Shown piece by piece: positions 1 to 5,154 of a stretch of DNA of 5,616 bases (the stretch's first letter is position 1; each line of letters opens with the position of its first letter). This DNA is from CALJUZ01 sp003387805 (GTDB lineage Bacteria > Bacillota > Limnochordia > Limnochordales > ZCTH02-B6): positions 1 through 5,616 of the forward strand of contig CALJUZ010000179.1 in the NCBI GenBank assembly GCA_937975235.1. The letters are read 5' to 3'. The notes beneath the pieces are model-generated. The model was not told where the DNA came from, did no database searches, and saw only the letters and a program-made list of their open reading frames with translations. The translations under genes and the position numbers were made by a program.

Positions 1-471
1 CACGGCGCCGTGTCGGACCATGGCGGGCGGAAACTCCACGTAGCCCCGCGGCGGCGTGTACAGGCATACCACGGCCGCGCCGGGGAACGCTTCCGATCCG
101 CCGGCGCCATCCGCCTCCGGCGCCAAGTCCGGTCGCCGCTGGATGCGCACCCCGGCGCTCTGGAAATTCGTCCCGGCCAACTCGCCGCCGAAGTAGTACA
201 GGCAGTAATCAAAACCTTCGTCGCACGGAGGGATGACGGTCCGCACCAGGAGCTGATCCCGGTGCAGCGCTAGGCCGAAATCGTCCGGCCGCACAAACAT
301 GAGCCGACCGCCGGCGGCTACGTGGACGTCCACCGCTCTGCCGTCGTCGGACGCCATGGCCGCGGCGCTGAACGCCAACACCACCGCCAGGACAACGGCG
401 GTCATCACGGCGGCGGAAGGGCCAGTGACCGCCGCCCATTCCGGCGCCGCGATCCGCGCCGGGTTGTGCAT
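1..471 (-). CDS. Secreted protein of unknown function, N-terminal part (3' end beyond window)
   Basis: The minus-strand frame from ATG 471 has no stop down to position 1, giving 157 codons. Residues 1-40 look like a signal peptide: hydrophobic core AVMTAVVLAVVLAFSAAAMA (~21-40) with an AMA cleavage site before SDDG. The mature part reads as real protein, with varied residues and Tyr, Phe and Asn unlike the Arg/Pro-rich neighbouring frames. Its most striking stretch is IPPCDEGFDYCLYYFGGELA (~80-99), followed by TNFQSAGVRI (~101-110). Cys83, Cys90 and Cys136 could form disulfides or bind a ligand. I recall similar 'FDYCLYY...TNF-SAG-R' patterns in conserved hypothetical secreted proteins but cannot name a family. 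The start is uncertain: ATG 471 has no good SD, ATG 405 would leave the signal peptide without an n-region, and GTG codons at 525, 522 and 516 would add RR-containing residues. It is separated from the operon by 214 bases and probably has its own promoter. Confidence 0.8.
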   Translation of the reverse strand, partial: MHNPARIAAPEWAAVTGPSAAVMTAVVLAVVLAFSAAAMASDDGRAVDVHVAAGGRLMFVRPDDFGLALHRDQLLVRTVIPPCDEGFDYCLYYFGGELAGTNFQSAGVRIQRRPDLAPEADGAGGSEAFPGAAVVCLYTPPRGYVEFPPAMVRHGAV

Positions 472-553
472 CCGAACAGCGCGGCGGCACGCCGAGCACG
501 ACTCCAATACCAGCACCCGCACCACCCCCGACTTTGCCGGATTCGTTACCCTC

Positions 554-562
554 AGTCTATCA
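554..562 (-). promoter_or_regulatory. Weak candidate extended -10 promoter for the left-hand gene
   Basis: On the minus strand TGATAGACT fits an extended -10 (TG-n plus TAGACT, 4 of 6 matches to TATAAT). It sits in the least GC-rich pocket of the intergenic region, about 80 bases before the ATG at 471. No convincing -35 hexamer is found at 16-18 bp spacing. It is offered only because the left-hand gene needs a promoter somewhere in 472-685. Confidence 0.22.
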
Positions 563-595
563 TGCGACGCCAAGCTGCCACTCCGGCCCCCGCTC

Positions 596-623
596 GCCGG
601 GCCGCCCGGCACGGGCCGCCCGG
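596..623. repeat. Tandem GC-only hairpins (11-bp direct repeat of a palindromic unit)
   Basis: 596-610 is a perfect 6-bp stem with a 3-base loop (GCCGGG ccg CCCGGC). The 11-mer GGGCCGCCCGG at 599-609 recurs at 613-623, forming a second, shorter stem (CGGG ccg CCCG, 612-622). The two lie between the end of the operon and the start of the next gene. A transcription-ending or mRNA-stabilising role is possible, but there is no adjoining T-tract on either strand. Confidence 0.4.
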
Positions 624-626
624 TGC

Positions 627-664
627 GGTCCGGGAGGGACGCCGTCCGGCGACCGGTACGGACC
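627..664. repeat. Inverted repeats in the intergenic region downstream of the TetR gene
   Basis: GGTCCG at 627-632 is the reverse complement of CGGACC at 659-664. Within this span GTCCG (644-648) also pairs with CGGAC (659-663), and short perfect hairpins are possible inside it (GGAC/GTCC around 637-647, CCGG/CCGG around 646-656). Such nested symmetry in a noncoding stretch next to a regulator gene could be an operator or an RNA hairpin ending the operon. No T-run follows on the minus strand, so it is not a canonical intrinsic terminator. In DNA this GC-rich, chance symmetry is common. Confidence 0.3.
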
Positions 665-685
665 ACTTTCACAAGAACGCGTGCA

Positions 686-2053
686 TCATTCCCGCGGCGT
701 GGCAGGTGGAGCCAGCCCGTCGCGCAGCATCGCAAAATACCTGGCCGCCTGCTCGGTAATGCCGGGCAGCAAGTTGACCCCTTTATCGGGATGGGAACCG
801 AGTTCGGCCAGCAGGCGGTCGCCCAACGTGTCGACCACCAGCATGACCAGCTCCACGGCCCGGGCGGGGTCCACGTCCGGGCGGAACGGCGTCATGTCCA
901 CGCCGTCCATGATGATTTCCCAGCCTTGGCGGGTGCCTTCGGCCACGTATTGCCGCACGGCTTCCTGCGCCGCGTCGGGGGGCCGGGCCACGGCCGACAG
1001 CACCAAACCGTAGAGGAGCGGCTGCTCCTGGAAGACCGCCATTTTGCGCTGCGTCCAGCTCAAGAGGCGCTGGAACAGGTCCGGCTCGGTGCCGGTCTCC
1101 CGCTCGAAGAGGATGGCGGAGATGCGTGCGGCGGCGTCGGCCACCGCGGCCAGATACAATTCGCCCTTGGAGCCGAAGTGATGGAAAACCAGGCTTTTGG
1201 CCACGCCCGCCCGCTCCGCGACGGCCTCCACGGACACGCCGTCGTAGTCTCGTTCGGCGAACAGTTGCTGGGCGGCCTGGAGAATGCGCTGGCGCCGCTG
1301 GTCCGCAGGCTCGGACGCGGGCCCTTCCAACGGCGCCAGCCGCTCCAGCGCGGCCAAGAACGGCGCCGCATTGACGGAAACCGCCGGCGCCGACGCCCGG
1401 GCGCCCGGGCGGTAAATGCCGCGCCGCAGCAAGTGCGCCAGGGCGCGCGCCCGCTCGCGCACGGGCTCAGGGCTGAACGCCGCGGGTACGGACTCGGTTT
1501 CGCCGTCCGCCGCGGCCGCGGCCAGCGCTTCCAGCGCCTGGCGTTCAAACCCTTCGGCCACCAGCAGCAGAAGCTCCACCGCCGCCTGCCCGTCGATCCC
1601 GGGGCGGAAAGCCCGGGTGTCGGCGCCGTTCCGGAAACGGGCCCGCAGCCGGTCATAATACTCGTCAATGCGGCGGGCCGCCGGGCTGAGCACCGCGCGC
1701 AGACGGCCCCGAAACCGCGCCACGAACCGGGCCTCCGCGGGGTGGGCCGCCAGCCTTGCTGCCCGGCGGACGACAAACTCTTCGAGCCGCGCAAACGGGT
1801 CCCGCGGCAGCGCCTCGTCCTCCGGCGAGAACAACCGCTCGCACGCCCGCTCCAAAGCGGCGTCGAACAGGCCTTCCTTGGAGCCGAAATGCCGGAAGAT
1901 GAGCCCTTTGGCCACCTGCGCCGCCTCGGCCACCCGGTTGGTGGACGCGCCTTTGTAGCCCCGCCGGGCGAATTCCTCCAGCGCGGCGGCCAGGATGGCC
2001 TCCCGCCTTGGACGCCGGCCCCCGACTTGAGTTTCAGAGGATTCGTGAGTCAA
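686..2053 (-). CDS. Tandem (double) TetR-family transcriptional regulator
   Basis: This 455-aa protein is about twice the usual TetR length because it holds two complete TetR units. Unit 1 has its DNA-binding domain at ~14-61, with helix-turn-helix TNRVAEAAQVAKGLIFRHFG then SKEGLF, and an all-alpha effector part to ~212. A linker rich in Ala and Pro (~213-250) follows. Unit 2 has its DNA-binding domain at ~252-300 (VEAVAERAGVAKSLVFHHFG, SKGELY) and an effector part to the end. Both effector parts share an FRP-(x)2-D-(x)4-AVEL-(x)2-LV element (~149-165 and ~390-406), so the whole gene unit looks duplicated, not just the HTH. TTG at 2053 is chosen for its GGAGG SD; the frame stays open upstream to 2182 but that part overlaps the barrel gene and is not TetR-like. 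The gene starts 19 nt after the barrel gene's stop, as the last gene of the operon, so feedback control of the transporter is likely. The operator would lie mainly outside the window. Confidence 0.93.
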   Translation of the reverse strand: MTHESSETQVGGRRPRREAILAAALEEFARRGYKGASTNRVAEAAQVAKGLIFRHFGSKEGLFDAALERACERLFSPEDEALPRDPFARLEEFVVRRAARLAAHPAEARFVARFRGRLRAVLSPAARRIDEYYDRLRARFRNGADTRAFRPGIDGQAAVELLLLVAEGFERQALEALAAAAADGETESVPAAFSPEPVRERARALAHLLRRGIYRPGARASAPAVSVNAAPFLAALERLAPLEGPASEPADQRRQRILQAAQQLFAERDYDGVSVEAVAERAGVAKSLVFHHFGSKGELYLAAVADAAARISAILFERETGTEPDLFQRLLSWTQRKMAVFQEQPLLYGLVLSAVARPPDAAQEAVRQYVAEGTRQGWEIIMDGVDMTPFRPDVDPARAVELVMLVVDTLGDRLLAELGSHPDKGVNLLPGITEQAARYFAMLRDGLAPPATPRE

Positions 2054-2061
2054 ACAGTTTG

Positions 2062-2066
2062 CCTCC
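2062..2066 (-). promoter_or_regulatory. Ribosome binding site that sets the TTG start of the tandem TetR gene
   Basis: A perfect GGAGG lies 8 nt upstream of TTG at 2053 on the minus strand, just inside the gap after the barrel gene's TGA (2075-2073). The in-frame GTG at 2071-2069 contains or precedes this motif and has no comparable SD of its own, so TTG is preferred. Confidence 0.75.
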
Positions 2067-2072
2067 AGCACG

Positions 2073-3215
2073 TCAGAAGAACCAGCGCAGCCCGGCCGCG
2101 GCCAAAAGCGCCGCGGGCAGAGGCGGCTGCACCCGGCGGCGGACGGAAAGTTCCACTTGCGCCTGTCCCGGCAGCAGCTCATACGTCACCGCGACGCCCA
2201 CTTGATGGGCGCGCCGCCGGCTTGCCTGCGGCGGATTTGCCGGCTCCGGTGTTGCCGGCTGCGGCTCGGCCTGCAATGAAGCGGCTGCCGACGCCTCCTC
2301 GTCCAGCGCGACGGCCGCGTCGGCCACCATGGCCCACCCCGAGGGCAGCGCATACGCCAGCTGCGCCGCGGCCAAAAGCATCGGTGCGGACGCTCCGCCT
2401 GGCCCGTCTGCCATCGGGAAACCGGCCCGGGCCAGCTCAACCGTCCAGAGAAGGTCGCCCAAATAGCCCGTCGCGCCCACGCCGCCCCGCAGGCCACGTT
2501 TACCCGTGAAGGTCCACAACTCCCCGTAGACCACCGTTGATCCTGCCAGGCCGCTGGCGCCCACGCCGGCCGCAGGGCCGTCCTCCGTCCACAGCACGTA
2601 CCCCGTGGCCTCCCAGCCCGAAAGCTGCCGCCGCCACCCGGCCACCGGCGTCCACCGGCCTCCCGCCTGCACGGCCGCCAGCTGCAGACGGCCCCAGGCC
2701 AAGTACACGTCCGCCCGCACCCCGTCGGCCCCGGGCCGGCGGCCGGCTTCGTCATGAGGCGTCAACGTGAATGGCAGCGTCAGGCGCGCGGTTTCCAGCG
2801 GCAAGGGCACCCGGCCCACGTAGACATCGGCCGCGGGCAACCGCAAGCCCGCGTACGCCTCCGTCACCGCGACGGAGCCTCCCGGCGCTTCACCCGAGCC
2901 GGCCAAATCCACCGGAATCCACGGTTCCACGGCCGCTTTGGCCCACCAAGCGCCGCCGGCGGCCGGATGAACCTCCAGCTCCACACGGCCGGCCAGCACG
3001 CCCGTCGTCCGCGAAAACCCGCCGGCGTCGTAGTGCACGACGGTCGCGACTCCTTCTCCCGCCGCCCACGCCTCGACGTTCCGGGCTGCCGCGGAAGCGC
3101 CCGGGGCGCCCGATGCCGCGGCGACCAGCGCCCCGCAGACGGCCAGCCCCGCCGCGCCCAACCATCGCACCCATGACCGCCCCTGCGGCCGCTGCCCCCT
3201 GTTGCGCCGGGTCAT
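2073..3215 (-). CDS. Putative secreted outer-membrane beta-barrel protein in the ABC operon
   Basis: This 380-aa protein is of no family I can name with certainty. Residues 1-~42 look like a Sec signal peptide: a basic n-region (RRNRGQRPQGR), a hydrophobic core ~19-37, and an ASA-type cleavage site near 40-43. The mature part is rich in short alternating polar/hydrophobic strands, aromatics and Gly, for example YVLWTEDG, STVVYGELWTFTG, LLWTVELARAG and VAVTYELLPGQAQVELSVRRR. It ends RWFF, and a terminal Phe is the usual beta-signal of outer-membrane proteins. EAYAGLRLPAADVYVGRVPLPLE (~119-141) recalls the EAY-(x)n-GR element seen in porin-like proteins that accompany such transporters, without the usual GRQ..W. 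An Ala/Pro/Glu-rich stretch (~304-332) probably forms a loop. The ATG overlaps the ATPase stop, tying its synthesis to the transporter. Role inferred: outer-membrane acceptor or export partner. A soluble beta-rich periplasmic protein is the alternative. Confidence 0.7.
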   Translation of the reverse strand: MTRRNRGQRPQGRSWVRWLGAAGLAVCGALVAAASGAPGASAAARNVEAWAAGEGVATVVHYDAGGFSRTTGVLAGRVELEVHPAAGGAWWAKAAVEPWIPVDLAGSGEAPGGSVAVTEAYAGLRLPAADVYVGRVPLPLETARLTLPFTLTPHDEAGRRPGADGVRADVYLAWGRLQLAAVQAGGRWTPVAGWRRQLSGWEATGYVLWTEDGPAAGVGASGLAGSTVVYGELWTFTGKRGLRGGVGATGYLGDLLWTVELARAGFPMADGPGGASAPMLLAAAQLAYALPSGWAMVADAAVALDEEASAAASLQAEPQPATPEPANPPQASRRRAHQVGVAVTYELLPGQAQVELSVRRRVQPPLPAALLAAAGLRWFF

Positions 3216-3907
3216 GCCGCGCCCACCCGCTCATCCGACACAATGCGCCCGTCCTCCAGGCGGATAATGCGCTGCACGTGCTCCAAAAGCCGCGGGTCGT
3301 GGGTGGAAAACAGAAACGTGATGCCCCGCTCCTCGTTCAGCTTTTTCATCAGCTCGATAAGGGCCAGACCGGTCTTGGAGTCCAAGTTGGCCGTGGGCTC
3401 GTCGGCCAGCACGACCCGGGGCTCCGCCGCCAGCGCCCGGGCCACGGCCACCCGCTGCTGCTGGCCGCCGGAGAGCCGATTGGGCCGGCGGTGGGCCAAG
3501 TCGGCGATGCCCAGCGCCTCTAGGGCCGCCATCGCCTTCTCCTGCCGCTCTTTCTTCGGCACGCCCTGCAGCTCCAGGACGAAGGCCGCGTTTTCCAGCG
3601 CCGTCATGACGGGGATGAGGTTGTAAGCCTGAAAGACGAAGCCGATCTCCCGCAGGCGCACGTGGGCCCGGGCCTTGGGGCTCAACTGATCCGTCCGCCG
3701 CTGGCCCAGCCACGTCTCGCCCGACGTCGGCTCGTCGAGGCAGCCCAAAAGGTGCAGGAGCGTGCTTTTGCCCGAGCCGCTGGGGCCCGCGACGGCCGCA
3801 AATTCCCCGGGCAAAACTTCCAAATCCACCCCGCGCAGCGCCGGGGTCTCCACGCCGTCGCTGTCGTACACTTTCGTCAAACGCACGGCACGCAAGATCG
3901 GTTTCAC
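3212..3907 (-). CDS. ABC transporter ATP-binding protein, LolD/MacB type
   Basis: This 231-aa ATPase is full length for the LolD/MacB family and would energise the permease encoded just upstream. All nucleotide-binding elements are present: Walker A GPSGSGKST (41-49), Q-loop Gln in FVFQAYNL (Q93), signature LSGGQQQRVAVARAL (145-159), Walker B VVLADEP (165-171) with catalytic Glu170, the D-loop region ANLDSKTG, and the switch His in STHDP (H203). The CLDEPTSG segment after Walker A and the VFQAYNLIPVMTALEN stretch are typical of this subfamily. The GTG start at 3907 is chosen because it directly precedes the conserved first strand (KPILRAVRLTKVY) and has a strong SD. It begins 20 nt after the permease stop. 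Its TGA overlaps the next gene's ATG in an ATGA, so translation of the two is probably coupled. No residue looks lost, so it should be active. Confidence 0.96.
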   Translation of the reverse strand: MKPILRAVRLTKVYDSDGVETPALRGVDLEVLPGEFAAVAGPSGSGKSTLLHLLGCLDEPTSGETWLGQRRTDQLSPKARAHVRLREIGFVFQAYNLIPVMTALENAAFVLELQGVPKKERQEKAMAALEALGIADLAHRRPNRLSGGQQQRVAVARALAAEPRVVLADEPTANLDSKTGLALIELMKKLNEERGITFLFSTHDPRLLEHVQRIIRLEDGRIVSDERVGAA

Positions 3908-3917
3908 GAACCGACGT

Positions 3918-3927
3918 CCCTCCCCTT
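3918..3927 (-). promoter_or_regulatory. Ribosome binding site of the ABC ATPase gene
   Basis: Reading the minus strand, AAGGGGAGGG follows directly after the TAG of the permease gene and sits 10 nt before the GTG at 3907. It decides the start of the ATPase, whose frame would otherwise stay open for a further ~730 bases into the permease gene. Confidence 0.75.
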
Positions 3928-5154
3928 CTACGCCACGTGGCGCATGGCTTCCACGGGCTGCAGGCGCCCCGCCACCCACGCGGGCCAGAGGGCGGCCGCC
4001 AGGGCGGTGAAGACGGCGAAGGCCACCGTAACGGCCACTTGCGCCGGCGTCACGGACGGATAAAATACCGTCGGCATGCCGTACTCGGCCAGCACCTCGT
4101 CCAGGGCGGGCATGCTGAACCCGTCCGACCAGCTGATCATGAGCAGCCCGCTGACCATGAGCCCCGCGGCGGCGCCGGCCAGCACCAGGACCAGGCTCTC
4201 GGCCAGCACCATGCGCATCACCCGCCACCGGTCGGCGCCCACGGCGATGATGACGCCGAACTCCCGGATGCGCTCCACCAGCCCCAGGTAGATGGTGTTG
4301 ACCACCAACAGGCCGGCCAGGATGAAAATGAAGAAGGAAAAGACGGCCATGGCGGGGTCCATGATGGCCAGCAGCGCGGCCATGTCGGGCGCCGCTTCCC
4401 ACCACGTCTCCACCCGCACGTCGGGGCCCAGCGCCGCCGCCAGCCGGTCTCTCGCTTCTTCGATCATGGCGTCCGTGACCACGCCCCGCTCCGGCGCCAG
4501 GTGCACCTCCAGGCGGGTGACCGCGTCCGGCGCGGCCAGCAGCTGCGCGCCTTCCAGAGACAAGTAGGCCGCCTGGATTTCGTACGATGTCTGGGGAAAG
4601 CTTAAGAGGCCCACCAAGGTGTAAGCCGCGGCGCCCCACCCCTCGGTGCCCGGCGCGAAGACGTACACCGGATCGCCCGGCTCCACCTGCAGCGCCGTGG
4701 CCAACGCCTCGCCCAAGGCGATCTCGTCCCAGCTGCCGGGAGCCGGCAGGCGGCCGCTCACCACGTGATCATCGGCAAACCGCCGGCCCAGTTCGTCGGC
4801 CTGCGCCACGCCGACGACGACCGCGCCCCGGGAGCGGGTTTCCCCGCTGACCAACGCGGGCACTTCCAGCACCCGCCGCAGGCGGACGCCCGGCAGCTCC
4901 CCCACCAGCACCGCATCCACCCGCTCCGCGTCGCGGATGAGGCGGGCGTCAAAGTCCTGCGCTTCCTTGGCCCGCACGCTGGTGACCTGCAAGTGGCCCG
5001 ACCCGCTGGTGAGCACCTCGGTCATGCCGGTGACGGTAGCCGTGACGAAGCCGAAAAACACCAAGGTGAAGACGACCACCGTTGCCACCGCACCGGCCGC
5101 CACCAGGCTGCGGGTTTTGTGGCGCCACACATTGCGCCAAGCCAACGCCCACAC
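3928..5154 (-). CDS. ABC transporter permease, FtsX/MacB (LolC/E-like) family
   Basis: This is a 408-aa inner-membrane permease of the type VII (MacB/LolCDE-like) ABC class. The N-terminus MWALAWRNVWRHKTRS is the family's short cytoplasmic helix before TM1 (about residues 18-40). Residues ~41-262 form the extracytoplasmic MacB-core-type domain. TM2 is ~266-290, followed by the hallmark loop ERIREFGVIIAVGA (~294-307), TM3 ~316-341, TM4 ~369-394, and the typical ending WVAGRLQPVEAMRHVA. This four-TM layout and length are normal for the family. The GTG start at 5154 comes immediately after the TGA of the LolA-like gene. An AAAGAGGG SD within that gene's last codons lies 9 nt upstream, implying translational coupling. 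Only one permease gene accompanies one ATPase, so a homodimer (unlike the LolC/LolE pair) is likely. The LolA-like neighbour favours lipid or lipoprotein export over drug or peptide efflux. The substrate is unknown. Confidence 0.93.
   Translation of the reverse strand: MWALAWRNVWRHKTRSLVAAGAVATVVVFTLVFFGFVTATVTGMTEVLTSGSGHLQVTSVRAKEAQDFDARLIRDAERVDAVLVGELPGVRLRRVLEVPALVSGETRSRGAVVVGVAQADELGRRFADDHVVSGRLPAPGSWDEIALGEALATALQVEPGDPVYVFAPGTEGWGAAAYTLVGLLSFPQTSYEIQAAYLSLEGAQLLAAPDAVTRLEVHLAPERGVVTDAMIEEARDRLAAALGPDVRVETWWEAAPDMAALLAIMDPAMAVFSFFIFILAGLLVVNTIYLGLVERIREFGVIIAVGADRWRVMRMVLAESLVLVLAGAAAGLMVSGLLMISWSDGFSMPALDEVLAEYGMPTVFYPSVTPAQVAVTVAFAVFTALAAALWPAWVAGRLQPVEAMRHVA

Noticed and set aside
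209..499. A 96-codon minus-strand frame starting at GTG 499
   Set aside because: It is Arg/Gly/Pro-rich and out of frame with the open frame from 471 to 1, which has a signal peptide and a normal protein composition.
590..670. Canonical rho-independent terminator after the TetR gene
   Set aside because: The hairpins are present, but no T-run follows any stem on the minus strand, so I list them only as inverted repeats.
1060..1794. A 244-codon minus-strand frame within the TetR gene
   Set aside because: It is a frame-shifted shadow of the tandem TetR coding sequence: Arg/Trp/Ser-rich, no domain, and the TetR frame there is intact.
2054..2182. N-terminal extension of the tandem TetR protein to an ATG at 2182
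   Set aside because: It overlaps the 3' end of the barrel gene, has no TetR-like sequence, and TTG 2053 has GGAGG at 8 nt spacing.
299..2509. A 736-codon open frame on the plus strand
   Set aside because: It is antisense to the TetR gene, part of the barrel gene and part of the left-hand gene. Its product is Arg/Pro/Gly/Ala-rich with no domain, and long stopless antisense frames are expected in GC-rich coding DNA.
3937..4605. A 222-codon plus-strand frame antisense to the permease
   Set aside because: It is His/Gln/Gly/Arg-rich antisense shadow sequence with no recognisable domain, opposite a clearly functional permease frame.
3908..4639. Upstream extension of the ABC ATPase frame by about 730 bases
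   Set aside because: It overlaps the permease gene in another frame, is Gly/Arg/His-rich low-complexity sequence, and lies before a GTG with a strong SD that matches the family's N-terminus.
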